A stretch of 54,295 bases of DNA from an uncultured Bacteroidia bacterium (GCA_938038735.1 CALHSW010000071.1:1-54295); one strand, 5' to 3'; positions 16,639 through 26,310 are shown, numbered from the stretch's first letter. A program made the numbers and translations. Notes: generated by a model from the letters alone, not told the origin.

Positions 16639-19377
16639 CTATATTTCGCCCCAGTTTCGCCCAGCCTCCACGTCCACCACGAGCGGCACACGCAGCTGCG
16701 CCGCCGAGCGCATCCCCTCAACCAGAATGGCCTTGGCCTTTTCCACCTCCCCGGCAGGGGCATCCACAATGAGCTCATCATGCACCTGCACCACGAGCTT
16801 CGCCTCTAACTCCGCCTTCGTAAGTGCCTGTTCTACTGCAATCATGGCTATCTTCATAATGTCGGCAGCCGCCCCTTGGATGGGGGCATTGATTGCATTT
16901 CGCTCCGCGGCGGCCCGTAGGTTGGCATTGCGAGAATGGATGTCTGGGAGCCAACGACGGCGGCCAAAGAGGGTCTCCGCGTAGCCCGTTTTCTTCGCCC
17001 TTTCCACGCTTTGCTTCATGTAGTTCGCCACGGCGGGGTACATCGCAAAGTAGTCATCAATAAGCCTCTGCGCATCGCCGAGCGCCATCTCTAGCTGCTG
17101 CGAGAGCCCAAAGGCCGATATGCCGTAAATCATGCCGAAATTTGCCCGCTTCGCATGGTTTCGCTGCAAGGGGGTGACGCTGTCAATACTCTCCTTGAAG
17201 ATACGCGCCGCGGTGGCCGCATGGATGTCGTGCCCTAGCTGAAAGTCGTGCAGCATGTTAGGATCTTCGCTCAGGTGCGCCATGATGCGGAGCTCTATCT
17301 GCGAGTAGTCCGCCGAAATGAGCTGCCCATCGGGGAAACGTGAGACGAAGGCGCTCCGAATGCTTTTCCCCTCCGCGGAGCGAACGGGTATGTTCTGAAT
17401 GTTCGGATTGCTAGAGGAGAGGCGCCCCGTGGAGGTAATCGTCTGGTTGTAGTGCGGATGGATGCGCTGCGTGACGCTGTTCACCAATGCCGGAAGTGCG
17501 TCAACGTACGTTGACACCAATTTCTTCTTTTCCCTGTAGGCTAGGATCGTCTCAATGGCGGGGTGACGATTGGCGTACTTACGCAGCTCCATCTCGCTGG
17601 TGTTATACTGCCCAGTCTTGGTTTTCTTGGGCTTATCAGCCACCTTGAGCCGATCGAATAGGAGTTCCCCCACCTGCTTGGGCGAGTCTATATTAAAATC
17701 GCTAGTGCCCGCCAGCTGCGCTACCTTCTCTCTCAGCTCCTCTATTTCGCCGTTAAACTGCGCGCGCAGCCCATCAAGATGGGCGAGGTCAATGGCGAGG
17801 CCGTTCCACTCCATATCGGCGAGTACGGCCACCAATGGGCCTTCGGTCTTGTCGTAGAGCTCCGAGAGGTTCTGTACGCCGAAAAGCTTTTGCAACGCAT
17901 GGAAAAGCTGCAACGTGACGTCGGCATCCTCCGCGGCATAATCCACGAGCCTCTCCAAGGGGATGGCGTAGAGGTCGATTTGGTCTGGCTTCACATCAGG
18001 GTTTAGCGCCTCGTAGGGTATTGGTTTGTAATTCAACAGCTCCACCGCCACCTCGTCCAGCCCATGGCGCGCATCGGGGTTGATGAGGTAGTGCATCACC
18101 ATGGTGTCAAAGATGCGCCCCCGCACGGTAATCCCTGCGTCACGCAGCATCAAGAGATCGAACTTGAGGTTGTGCCCCACAATGGCAACGTTTTCCCGAT
18201 TAAGTATCGCCTGCAAACGCTCGCGCCAGGCTTCGGGTATTTCGCCAGGTCGCTTAAGGGGGATGTAGTAGGCTCTGCGCGGTTCGGTGGCGAACGACAT
18301 GCCTACGATACGATTCTCATGGAGCGTAAAGCCGGTGGTTTCGGTATCTAACGCTACGGTATCAGCCCCCTCTAGCTCGCGGCAAAGCGAATCGAATGCG
18401 GCATCGTCGGTAACCGCGATGTAGCTGTGCGGCGTGGAGGCAGCCGTGGCATGCTCCACGGAGGGCATAGGCGCAGTGGCCGCGGCGTGGTCGCCGAGGA
18501 AGGTAGCAGCTATATCACGCCCCAGCGTGTTGAAATGCAGCTCCGCAATGAGGGCCTGGGCTGCATCGGCATCGGTGGCTCCCTGCGCGTAGTCGCTCAA
18601 ATTTGCAGGAATTGGGGCATTCGTATCAATGGTCACCAGCTTCCTCGCCAACTCCAGCTGCTTTGCATTCTCATCGATTGACTTTTGGAGCTTTGGGGTA
18701 AGGTTGGCAAGATTGCCCATAATGCGCTCTATAGAACCGTACTTCGCAATGAGCCGCGCCGCCGTCTTCTCCCCCACGCCCGGTACGCCCGGCACGTTGT
18801 CTGACGTATCGCCCCACAGCGCCAATATGTCGCGGAACTGCGTCGCCTCGGCAATCCCATACTTCTCGCACACCGCTTGCGCAGTGATACGGTCAACCCC
18901 ATTGCCCGAGCGGGAGGGCTTTAGCATCTCCACATTTGCGTTGAGCAGCTGCTGGTAGTCCTTATCGGGGGTGAAGAGCAGAACCTTCGTATCGTCAGAC
19001 GAAAAATGGGCGGCTATCGTGCCGATAATGTCGTCCGCTTCGTAGGAGGGCACCTCAACCATCGGGATGCCGAGGGCTGGGAGCAACCGGCGCACCATGG
19101 TGGCCCCATAGAGTATAGGCTCTGGCGTCGCCTCGCGATTGGCCTTGTAGTCTGGGTACATCTCATGGCGGAAGGTGGGCTGCGAGAGGTCAAACGCCAC
19201 GGCCATATGGGTGGGATGCTCCGTGCGTACGCACTCAATGAGGGTACGCATAAAGCCGTACACCGCGGAGGTATTGTTGCCCTCGGGCGTTATGAGAGGC
19301 CTGTTAATGAAGGCATAGAAAGAACGGTAGAGCAACGCGAAGGCATCTATGGCTAAAAAACGATTCGTGTACGGCAT
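16639..19377 (-). CDS. polA: DNA polymerase I
   Basis: The protein is 912 residues from the chosen ATG at 19377 (MPYTNRFLAIDAFALLYRSF). A longer in-frame version from 19440 is rejected because a promoter box lies inside it at 19408-19415. All three domains are present: the N-terminal 5'-3' exonuclease (YPDYKANRE, GVPGVGEKTA), a 3'-5' proofreading exonuclease with its acidic residues in LDTETTGF (D344, E346) and YAAEDADV, and the polymerase with SADYSQIELR (catalytic D690), the motif B region around RNHAKRANFGMIYG, and VQVHDELIV (D867). It fills gaps after lagging-strand synthesis and in excision repair. It diverges from the adenylate cyclase gene. Confidence 0.97.
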   Translation of the reverse strand: MPYTNRFLAIDAFALLYRSFYAFINRPLITPEGNNTSAVYGFMRTLIECVRTEHPTHMAVAFDLSQPTFRHEMYPDYKANREATPEPILYGATMVRRLLPALGIPMVEVPSYEADDIIGTIAAHFSSDDTKVLLFTPDKDYQQLLNANVEMLKPSRSGNGVDRITAQAVCEKYGIAEATQFRDILALWGDTSDNVPGVPGVGEKTAARLIAKYGSIERIMGNLANLTPKLQKSIDENAKQLELARKLVTIDTNAPIPANLSDYAQGATDADAAQALIAELHFNTLGRDIAATFLGDHAAATAPMPSVEHATAASTPHSYIAVTDDAAFDSLCRELEGADTVALDTETTGFTLHENRIVGMSFATEPRRAYYIPLKRPGEIPEAWRERLQAILNRENVAIVGHNLKFDLLMLRDAGITVRGRIFDTMVMHYLINPDARHGLDEVAVELLNYKPIPYEALNPDVKPDQIDLYAIPLERLVDYAAEDADVTLQLFHALQKLFGVQNLSELYDKTEGPLVAVLADMEWNGLAIDLAHLDGLRAQFNGEIEELREKVAQLAGTSDFNIDSPKQVGELLFDRLKVADKPKKTKTGQYNTSEMELRKYANRHPAIETILAYREKKKLVSTYVDALPALVNSVTQRIHPHYNQTITSTGRLSSSNPNIQNIPVRSAEGKSIRSAFVSRFPDGQLISADYSQIELRIMAHLSEDPNMLHDFQLGHDIHAATAARIFKESIDSVTPLQRNHAKRANFGMIYGISAFGLSQQLEMALGDAQRLIDDYFAMYPAVANYMKQSVERAKKTGYAETLFGRRRWLPDIHSRNANLRAAAERNAINAPIQGAAADIMKIAMIAVEQALTKAELEAKLVVQVHDELIVDAPAGEVEKAKAILVEGMRSAAQLRVPLVVDVEAGRNWGEI

Positions 19378-19407
19378 TGGAGACGCTATTTGTGTTAAAT
19401 ATTTTAG

Positions 19408-19415
19408 CAAAGTTA
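19408..19415 (-). promoter_or_regulatory. -7 promoter box for polA
   Basis: The minus strand reads TAACTTTG, an exact match to the Bacteroidetes -7 consensus TAnnTTTG, 31 bases before the chosen ATG. It decides the polA start. Confidence 0.65.
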
Positions 19416-19425
19416 AATAAAATCG

Positions 19426-19433
19426 TATATTTG
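19426..19433 (+). promoter_or_regulatory. -7 promoter box for the adenylate cyclase gene
   Basis: TATATTTG matches TAnnTTTG exactly and is followed by CAGCC; the start codon is 26 bases downstream. TTAG at 19404-19407 is a plausible -33 element. The two divergent boxes are only 11 bases apart, so the two genes may compete for polymerase. Confidence 0.7.
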
Positions 19434-19458
19434 CAGCCACTCATGGGGGGATTTAGCT

Positions 19459-20964
19459 ATGATGTTTAGTAGCTACACGGTGCTTTTCGGGGCGGTAACC
19501 TTCGGGGTTTGCTCCATAGTGTTGCTTTGGTTCTTCGCGCTACGAATTTACCAGCTCATCATGGCGAGCCTCGCCGTAACCTACGAGGGAGTCCTCGCGC
19601 AGCGCACGGAAGAGCTGGTCAGGGAGCGCATGAAGGTTGACAAGCTCCTACAGCGCATGCTCCCCGCGCAAACCATCACCGAGCTACAGCAGTGCGGCAA
19701 GGTGACCACCGAGCGCTACGGCATGGTGACGGTGCTATTCGCCGACATTGAGGGCTTTACCATGATCGCCGACAGCGTGAACCCCGAACGGCTGATCGAC
19801 TCCCTCGACCGCTTCTTTTATGACCTCGACGGGATTACAGAGCGCCACCACCTAGAAAAAATCAAAACCATTGGTGATGCCTACATGTGCGCCGGCGGAG
19901 TCCCAGTTCGTAACCGCACCAACCCTATCGACGTAGTGCTGGCCGCTCTCGAAATGCAGCGCCATATGAAACGTCTGAACCTTGCCACCCGCACCGGCGA
20001 TGATGCCTGGGGGCTACGCATTGGGGTGAACACGGGGCAGGTGATTAGCGGCGTGGTGGGGCGCGACAAGCTTTCGTACGACATCTGGGGCTCCGGTGTT
20101 AACCTGGCGAGCCGCATGGAGTCCTCGGGGGAATCGGGATTCGTAAACATCTCCGATACCACCTACTTCCAAATAAAAGACTTCTTCGACTGCACGTGCC
20201 GCGGCGAAATGCCGGTGAAGAATAGGGGACGGGTTAAAATGTACTTCGTGGATGGTATAAAACCCGAACTCAGCGAGAACGGGGAGGGAATAGAACCCAA
20301 TCGTCTCTTTGAGCTGAAACGGCAGCTGGTACGTTTGATTGATGTGGAGGACTACGCGCTGAACCTCCTTGAGGAAAAGCTGCCTAAGGATCTATACTAC
20401 CACAACGTGAAGCACACGCTGGATGTCTACACGCAGGTGGAACTCATTGGGCGAAGCGAAGGGGTAAGTGATGAGGATCTACTCCTCCTTCGCACCGCGG
20501 CGCTATTCCACGACATCGGGCACATCGCGGACTACCAAACGCATGAAGAGATGGGGGTGAAAATTTGCAGCGAGGCGCTGCCGCGTTTCCTCTACAGCCC
20601 CGAACAGATAAAGCAGATATGCAGCCTCATCATGGCGACAAAAATGCCGGTGCACCCTAAAACCCTCCTAGAGGGCATCATCTGCGATGCCGATTGCGAC
20701 TACCTGGGGCGCAGCGACTACATCCCCGTGGCCAATAAGCTCTACGAAGAGCTTAAGGTGCGAGGCCTCGCGGGCGACCTCTCCGAGTGGGTTGACCTGC
20801 AAATCCAATTCCTCAAAAACCACCAATACTATACGCAAACCGCTAGTAACCAACGTGAAGAGAGCAAGCAGAATCAGCTCAATAAGCTTCTCGAATGGCG
20901 TAAAAAAGCGCAAGAGAAGGAGAGCGCTATGCGCCAATCCCATAGCCTATTTTCCCAAAAATAG
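19459..20964 (+). CDS. Class III adenylate cyclase fused to an HD phosphohydrolase domain
   Basis: The 501-residue protein has one N-terminal membrane helix (~10-32), a short coiled linker (~45-75), a class III cyclase domain (~85-265) and an HD domain (~285-450). Cyclase residues are complete: metal aspartates D96 (LFADIEGF) and D140, K136 in KIKTIGD and D208 in YDIWG (the Lys/Asp pair that reads adenine), N215 and R219. It should therefore make cAMP rather than cGMP. The HD half carries H315/H319, H351-D352 in FHDIGH, and D410, so a metal site looks intact. HD domains often hydrolyse phosphodiesters or nucleotides, so the protein could make and break a nucleotide signal, or the HD half could be a sensor. 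No Crp-type regulator is in the window. Confidence 0.88.
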   Translation: MMFSSYTVLFGAVTFGVCSIVLLWFFALRIYQLIMASLAVTYEGVLAQRTEELVRERMKVDKLLQRMLPAQTITELQQCGKVTTERYGMVTVLFADIEGFTMIADSVNPERLIDSLDRFFYDLDGITERHHLEKIKTIGDAYMCAGGVPVRNRTNPIDVVLAALEMQRHMKRLNLATRTGDDAWGLRIGVNTGQVISGVVGRDKLSYDIWGSGVNLASRMESSGESGFVNISDTTYFQIKDFFDCTCRGEMPVKNRGRVKMYFVDGIKPELSENGEGIEPNRLFELKRQLVRLIDVEDYALNLLEEKLPKDLYYHNVKHTLDVYTQVELIGRSEGVSDEDLLLLRTAALFHDIGHIADYQTHEEMGVKICSEALPRFLYSPEQIKQICSLIMATKMPVHPKTLLEGIICDADCDYLGRSDYIPVANKLYEELKVRGLAGDLSEWVDLQIQFLKNHQYYTQTASNQREESKQNQLNKLLEWRKKAQEKESAMRQSHSLFSQK

Positions 20965-21006
20965 CAACATCCGCCGCTGCACAGCCGTAATAAACAAAAA
21001 AGCTTG

Positions 21007-21014
21007 TATCTTTG
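21007..21014 (+). promoter_or_regulatory. -7 promoter box for the Usp gene
   Basis: TATCTTTG followed by CAGCGG, 38 bases before the ATG at 21053; an exact TAnnTTTG match. Confidence 0.65.
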
Positions 21015-21052
21015 CAGCGGTAAGTGTGGTGTGAAACGAAATTTAGACGGCG

Positions 21053-21970
21053 ATGTCAGAACAGCTAAATAGGGTTATCCTGGTGCCATGGGATTTCAGC
21101 GAAGACAGTGAAAAGGCACTGGCACATGCCTATCAACTCGCCCAAATGGTGGGCGATAATGTGATGCTCGTGCACTTCATACGCCGCCCATCGCTACTTA
21201 TTGGGGCTGGTGCAAGGGAGAAACTGCATAGGCAGGAGATGGAGGCGCAGGAAAAGCTCAAGAAGGAGGTGGATCGACTCTCCAGGCTGTTTGAGGCGAA
21301 ACGGGAGGAGCTGCGCCAGTCATTGGAGCAGGAGGAGTATCAGGATCGCAAGGTGCAAAACGTCACCATCTTACCCTACGTCCTTGTCTATCGAAACATT
21401 ACCAAAAGCCTCGCCGCACTCTACGCTTCCATGGGGGTCAACCTGGTGGTGACTACCGCGAACTACCGGCTTCCCAATAAGAAGCAGATCAACATGCTGG
21501 CGGTGCTGCGCAAGGTTAAGTCGGGCCGTTTAACTACTGTTCCGTTCATCCTAGTAAAGCAACTCCCTACCCACCGTTACTACACCGATGTGGTACTCCC
21601 GCTAGACTTCAACAAGAACTTCAAGGAGTCAATTCGCTGGGTGGCCTACCTCTCTAGCTACTACCATTGCAACGTAAATATCATCAAAGCCCCCGCAAAG
21701 AACGCTGAAGCGAAGCAGGGCATCGCAAGCAACACCTACTTTACGAAAAAGATCCTCGACGCATCCAACGTGGTGTATGGCATCAAGAATGCCGATAGGA
21801 ATAAAGAGTTCCGATTTGAGGTTGAGAACTTCGTAAAGGAGATTGATGCCGACCTCGTGCTGGTGATGACCGACCGCATCGATAGGCTTTTCCCAAATGG
21901 AGAAATCACCATCGATGTACCAGTCATGCTCATTAACCCGCTCGCGAAGCTGAAACAGTCGTTCAACTAA
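21053..21970 (+). CDS. Universal stress protein family, two Usp-like halves
   Basis: The 305-residue protein begins with a typical UspA strand and helix (VILVPWDFSEDSEKALAHAYQLA), followed by VMLVHFI. A charged, probably coiled-coil insertion (~62-105) interrupts the first half. A second half starts around residue 180 (DVVLPLDFNKNFKESIRWV) and ends with a Usp-like strand (VPVMLINPL). Tandem Usp proteins of about 300 residues are common in Bacteroidetes. The G-2x-G-9x-G(S/T) ATP-binding motif is not evident in either half, so nucleotide binding is doubtful. It has its own promoter box and lies 82 bp after the cyclase gene. Confidence 0.8.
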   Translation: MSEQLNRVILVPWDFSEDSEKALAHAYQLAQMVGDNVMLVHFIRRPSLLIGAGAREKLHRQEMEAQEKLKKEVDRLSRLFEAKREELRQSLEQEEYQDRKVQNVTILPYVLVYRNITKSLAALYASMGVNLVVTTANYRLPNKKQINMLAVLRKVKSGRLTTVPFILVKQLPTHRYYTDVVLPLDFNKNFKESIRWVAYLSSYYHCNVNIIKAPAKNAEAKQGIASNTYFTKKILDASNVVYGIKNADRNKEFRFEVENFVKEIDADLVLVMTDRIDRLFPNGEITIDVPVMLINPLAKLKQSFN

Positions 21971-22012
21971 ACATAAGTAGGGGGCGTATCTCCTCGGAGC
22001 GAGAATAACGTA

Positions 22013-22393
22013 ATGGACAACGGACGAAGGTCCTTCAGCCCAACCCGCACCATGGCGCAGTGGGGGCGTAAGGTGCTCCTGGTAGCCATCGCAGCAGTGC
22101 TAATCGGAGCAGTGCTTACCTCCTTCGTGCCATCCCTTCACGCCTATAGGCGCATCACGATGCAGCTGCTCAACGCTACGCTCGGGGTGTGCGGCCTCGT
22201 CACCGGCTTTGACGAATGGGGGAAATGGTACGGCAAGGTGGGGGCTGTTGCCGGCGCGCTGATGCTTTTCGCCTTTTTTCTCCCGCAGCTGCCGGGACGC
22301 TTCTACATCATGACGGCTAGCACCGTGGCCATTCTCATCTTCCTAATTGCCGGCTACGGCAGGAAGGAGCGGGGAGAGAAGGAAGAGGGGTAG
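22013..22393 (+). CDS. Small membrane protein of unknown function
   Basis: The 126-residue protein has about three hydrophobic segments (around 20-42, 76-93 and 97-115) and a charged tail (GRKERGEKEEG). I recognise no family. It follows the Usp gene by 42 bp and is probably co-transcribed with it. Confidence 0.6.
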   Translation: MDNGRRSFSPTRTMAQWGRKVLLVAIAAVLIGAVLTSFVPSLHAYRRITMQLLNATLGVCGLVTGFDEWGKWYGKVGAVAGALMLFAFFLPQLPGRFYIMTASTVAILIFLIAGYGRKERGEKEEG

Positions 22394-22469
22394 GGGGAAT
22401 GCAGATTGCCAGCTAGATATCGTTGGCTGTTCTGCAATTCTCGGAACGAAAATAATTTTCCATATAAAG

Positions 22470-22499
22470 AGCGGCGCGAGGGTACTCCCTCGCGCCGCT
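22470..22499. terminator. GC-rich hairpin between convergent genes
   Basis: A perfect 13-bp stem (22470-22482 with 22487-22499, loop TACT). On the minus strand it is followed by CTTTTATAT, so it mainly serves fumC; it may also stop the plus-strand gene ending at 22393. Confidence 0.8.
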
Positions 22500-22538
22500 T
22501 CTGTATCGCCTAGATCAATCCCAAATGCAACCCCAACC

Positions 22539-23933
22539 CTACAGGCTCCCTATCATCTTGGAGGGTACCACCCACTCATCGAACTCCTCCGCGGTAAGGT
22601 AACCTAACGCCAGCGCCGCCTCCTTGAGGGTGGTGTTCTCCTTGTGCGCCTTCTTCGCAATGGCCGCCGCCTTTTCGTAGCCTATGTGCGTGTTCAACGC
22701 CGTCACCAGCATAAGCGAATTCTTGACGTGCTGCTCCACGGAGCGGTCGTTAGGCTTTATGCCATCCACGCAATGTATCGTCAACGACACGGCCGCATCG
22801 CCCAGCAGCTGCGCCGACTGTAAGAAATTGGCAATCGTCATCGGGCGGAACACGTTCAGCTCAAACTGCCCCAGCATGCCGCCGCACGTGATAGCCGCAT
22901 CGTTGCCAATCACCTGCGCGCAAACCATGGTCATCGCCTCAATCTGCGTTGGGTTCACCTTGCCTGGCATAATGCTGGACCCCGGCTCGTTCTCAGGGAT
23001 TAGGATTTCGCCTATCCCGCTGCGTGGCCCCGAAGCCAGCATGCGCAAATCGTTACAGATCTTCATCAACGACACGGCAAGCTGCTTGAGCGCATTGTGG
23101 GTCTCCACGATGGCATCATTGCTAGCCAACGCCTCAAACTTATTGCTCGCCGACACAAATGGAAGCCCCGTAAGCTCCGCGATGACCTCCGCCACACGCT
23201 GCGCATAGCCTTTGGGCGTATTGATGCCCGTACCTACAGCCGTTCCCCCCAATGCGAGTTCGCTGAGGTGGGGGAGGGCGTTCTCCAAAGCCCGAATGCC
23301 GTGGTCAAGCTGCGAAACGTAGCCTGAGAACTCCTGCCCCATCGTCAATGGGGTGGCATCCATCATGTGGGTACGCCCGATCTTCACAACGTTCTTCATC
23401 TCCTCGCTGCGCGCTGCCAATGAGTCGCGTAGCCGCTGCAGGCCCGGCAATGTAACCTCCTTGAGCTTCTTGTAAGCCGCGATATGCATGGCCGTGGGGA
23501 AGGTGTCGTTGCTCGACTGCGACTTATTCACATCGTCATTGGGATGGACGAGTTTTTCCCCCTCGCCGAGACGGTTGCCCTTGAGCTGATGCGCCCGGTT
23601 GGCAATCACCTCATTCACATTCATATTGCTCTGCGTGCCCGACCCCGTCTGCCAAATAACCAAGGGGAATTGCGCCCAGTGTTTGCCCGCGACTATTTCA
23701 TCGCACACGCTGCCGATGAGGTCTCTTTTCTCCTCTGAAAGCACCCCCAACTCGCAGTTGGTAATGGCAGCCGCCTTCTTTAGATAGGCAAAGCCCTCTA
23801 TTATCTCGTGCGGCATGCTCGCGGGCGCCCCTATCTTAAAGTTCATAAACGAACGCTGCGTCTGCGCGGCCCATAGCTTGTCGGCTGGCACCTGCACGTT
23901 GCCCATCGTATCATGCTCAGTTCGGAATTCCAT
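22539..23933 (-). CDS. fumC: Class II fumarate hydratase
   Basis: The 464 residues are standard for class II (iron-independent) fumarase. The fumarase/aspartase signature GSSIMPGKVNP is present, as are TGSGTQSNMNVNEV and GRTHMMDATPLTMGQEFSGY, which form the active site. It interconverts fumarate and malate in the TCA cycle, or runs in the reductive direction toward fumarate and succinate during fermentation. A promoter box lies 83 bp upstream on the minus strand. Confidence 0.96.
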   Translation of the reverse strand: MEFRTEHDTMGNVQVPADKLWAAQTQRSFMNFKIGAPASMPHEIIEGFAYLKKAAAITNCELGVLSEEKRDLIGSVCDEIVAGKHWAQFPLVIWQTGSGTQSNMNVNEVIANRAHQLKGNRLGEGEKLVHPNDDVNKSQSSNDTFPTAMHIAAYKKLKEVTLPGLQRLRDSLAARSEEMKNVVKIGRTHMMDATPLTMGQEFSGYVSQLDHGIRALENALPHLSELALGGTAVGTGINTPKGYAQRVAEVIAELTGLPFVSASNKFEALASNDAIVETHNALKQLAVSLMKICNDLRMLASGPRSGIGEILIPENEPGSSIMPGKVNPTQIEAMTMVCAQVIGNDAAITCGGMLGQFELNVFRPMTIANFLQSAQLLGDAAVSLTIHCVDGIKPNDRSVEQHVKNSLMLVTALNTHIGYEKAAAIAKKAHKENTTLKEAALALGYLTAEEFDEWVVPSKMIGSL

Positions 23934-24015
23934 ACCCTATCTGTATTACATTTGTTTTCTCTTCTCCTACGTTGCTTCCATCGGTGCGCTACCGATTGAT
24001 TACAAACGCCGTAGG

Positions 24016-24023
24016 CAAAGGTA
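24016..24023 (-). promoter_or_regulatory. -7 promoter box for fumC
   Basis: The minus strand reads TACCTTTG followed by CCTACGG, an exact TAnnTTTG match, leaving a leader of roughly 75-80 nt before the ATG at 23933. Confidence 0.65.
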
Positions 24024-24194
24024 CGGAAATATTCGGGGATTTTACGCCCCGCGGTAAAACAATGCATCTACGCCTCGCTGCAACTTTCGTATACGCATTC
24101 GGAGAAACTAATACCACGAGCCTCCCTCCACACTCCATTATGCATGATGCTTTACAATGTGTAGCAATAACGTAAAGAGAAGAAAAAATATACC

Positions 24195-24202
24195 TAACTT
24201 CG
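24195..24202 (+). promoter_or_regulatory. -7 promoter box (TTCG variant) for acyl-CoA synthetase gene
   Basis: TAACTTCG followed by CG, 20 bases before the ATG at 24223. The same TTCG variant recurs upstream of other genes in the window (27202, 44625). Confidence 0.55.
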
Positions 24203-24222
24203 CGAAAGCTACAAATGGGTAA

Positions 24223-26298
24223 ATGCAGATGGAGAGGAAATCAAAAGTAACCAAAGAGCTGATCGCGCCACGGAGCATCGTGGTGGTAGGCGGTTCCGAC
24301 GATCTATACAAGCCAGGCGGACGCGCTCTGGAGAACCTACGCACGCACGACTTCAAGGGGACGCTGATGGCTGTAAATCCCAAGTGCGATGAGGTGCAGG
24401 GGATAAAGTCCTACCGCCAGGTGGAGGATCTGCCGCAGGTAGATTTGGCCGTGCTGGCCATCGCCGCAAAGTTCTGCCCCCATGCGGTCGAGGTGCTCGC
24501 GAGGGATAAAGGCACAAAGGCCTTCGTCATCCTCTCCGCGGGATTCCACGAGGAAGGAGAGGAGGGCGCTAGGCTGGAGCAGCAAATTGTTGACACCGTA
24601 AATGCGCATAAGGCCTGCCTCATTGGGCCAAACTGCGTGGGGATGATGAACTCCAACCATACGAGCGTCTTCATGAAGCCTATACCCCGTTTCGATAGCA
24701 AAGGGGTAGATTTCATCACGGGCAGCGGTGCCACGGCGGTGTTTATTATTGAATTGGGGATCACGCAGGGGCTGAGCTTCTCGTCCGTCTTCTCCGTAGG
24801 CAACAGCGCGCAGCTAGGGGTTGAGGATGTTTTGGAGTACTTCGATGAGACATTTGACCCCGCAACGAGCTCTCGGGTCAAGCTCCTCTACGTGGAGAGC
24901 ATCGCCAATCCAGAAAAGCTACTCAAACACGCCAGCTCCCTGATACGCAAGGGATGCCGTATCGCCGCCATCAAGGCAGGGACATCCGCCGCGGGGAGCC
25001 GTGCGGCAAGTTCCCATACAGGGGCACTCGCGAGCAGCGATGTGGCGGTGGACGCACTCTTTAAAAAGGCAGGCATCGTCCGTTGCCGCAGCCGGCAGGA
25101 GCTGCTCACCGTGGCCTCTATCTTCATGCTGCCGGAGCTTCAAGGCAAACGCATCGCCATTGTTACGCATGCCGGCGGCCCCGCGGTGATGCTCACTGAC
25201 GCACTTTCTGACGGCGGACTCGAAGTGCCAAAGCTAGATGGACCAGCCGCCGACGCTCTGCTAGAGAAACTCTTTGATGGCTCGTCCGTGGCGAACCCTA
25301 TTGACTTCTTGGCTACCGGAACGGCGGAGCAGCTTGGGGAAATTATCGATGCCTGCGAGAGGGAGTTTGAGGTGGATGCCATGGTGGTCATCTTCGGTAG
25401 CCCGGGCCTTCGCCCCGTGTACGATGCCTACGACGTGATACACGAGAAGATGCGTAGCTGCAGTAAGCCCATATTCCCCGTGCTACCATCGCTTGTCAAC
25501 GTAGCAGACGAGATAAAAACCTTTGTGGCGAAGGGCAATATCTTCTTCCCAGAGGAGGTGGTGCTAGGCGATGCGCTCTCGCTAGTGGTGCGCACGCCAA
25601 AACCTCAACCTGAAGACGTAGCGTTCCCCACGATCGATGTGCAGCGGGTACGTAGCATCGTGGATAGGGTTGGCAATGGGTATCTCAAGCCGGCTGACGT
25701 TCAGGGACTCCTTGATGCTGCGGGTATCCCCCGCGCGGGAGAGGCTGTGGTAACCACAGTGCACGACGCGGTGGAAGCTGCCAAGAACCTTGGCTACCCG
25801 ATTGTGATGAAGGTTGTAGGGCCTGTGCACAAATCTGATGTGGGCGGCGTGGTGCTAGGCATTGACAACGAGGCCACCGTGGTGCGAGAGTTCACCCGCA
25901 TGATGCAGATACGTGAAACAACCGCCATCCTCATGCAGCCCATGCTCTCGGGGACAGAGCTATACATCGGCGCTAAACGGGACGATAAATTCGGTCACCT
26001 CGTGCTCTGCGGGCTAGGGGGAATTTTCATTGAGGTGCTAAAGGACGTTCAGGCGGGGCTCGCTCCGCTCTCCCTCAATGAGGCCAAAGCCCTAGTGGAC
26101 AACCTACGCAGCGCAAAGATTCTTGATGGTGTACGGGGGCAAGCACCCATCGGGCGTGAGCGGTTCGCAGAGATTGCCACACGCGTCTCTGCGCTCGTGA
26201 CGGCAGCCTCCGAGATCTTCGAAATGGACCTCAACCCGCTGCTAGGCAACGAGAAGGGAATCGTAGCGGTTGATGCCCGTATCAGGATAGAGAAGTAG
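24223..26298 (+). CDS. ADP-forming acetate/acyl-CoA synthetase (fused alpha-beta)
   Basis: The 691-residue protein joins both subunits of the NDP-forming acyl-CoA synthetases. The N-terminal CoA-binding domain starts IVVVGGSDDLYKPGGRALEN. A succinyl-CoA-synthetase-like flavodoxin domain follows, with SSHTGALA carrying the expected phospho-histidine (H265). The C-terminal ATP-grasp half (~460-690) includes GYPIVMKVVGPVHKSDVGGV and EMDLNPLL. The enzyme converts acetyl-CoA (or another acyl-CoA), ADP and phosphate into the acid, CoA and ATP, conserving energy in anaerobes. Substrate range cannot be told from the sequence. A second in-frame ATG at 24229 is also possible. It leads into a small membrane-protein gene. 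Confidence 0.9.
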   Translation: MQMERKSKVTKELIAPRSIVVVGGSDDLYKPGGRALENLRTHDFKGTLMAVNPKCDEVQGIKSYRQVEDLPQVDLAVLAIAAKFCPHAVEVLARDKGTKAFVILSAGFHEEGEEGARLEQQIVDTVNAHKACLIGPNCVGMMNSNHTSVFMKPIPRFDSKGVDFITGSGATAVFIIELGITQGLSFSSVFSVGNSAQLGVEDVLEYFDETFDPATSSRVKLLYVESIANPEKLLKHASSLIRKGCRIAAIKAGTSAAGSRAASSHTGALASSDVAVDALFKKAGIVRCRSRQELLTVASIFMLPELQGKRIAIVTHAGGPAVMLTDALSDGGLEVPKLDGPAADALLEKLFDGSSVANPIDFLATGTAEQLGEIIDACEREFEVDAMVVIFGSPGLRPVYDAYDVIHEKMRSCSKPIFPVLPSLVNVADEIKTFVAKGNIFFPEEVVLGDALSLVVRTPKPQPEDVAFPTIDVQRVRSIVDRVGNGYLKPADVQGLLDAAGIPRAGEAVVTTVHDAVEAAKNLGYPIVMKVVGPVHKSDVGGVVLGIDNEATVVREFTRMMQIRETTAILMQPMLSGTELYIGAKRDDKFGHLVLCGLGGIFIEVLKDVQAGLAPLSLNEAKALVDNLRSAKILDGVRGQAPIGRERFAEIATRVSALVTAASEIFEMDLNPLLGNEKGIVAVDARIRIEK

Positions 26299-26310
26299 CG
26301 TACGGAGTAG

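Noticed and set aside
16387..16809. 140-codon frame downstream of the palindrome
   Set aside because: Mostly antisense to the 3' end of polA, with no family resemblance.
19378..19440. N-terminal extension of polA to 19440
   Set aside because: It would cover the TAACTTTG promoter box and adds residues absent from DNA polymerase I.
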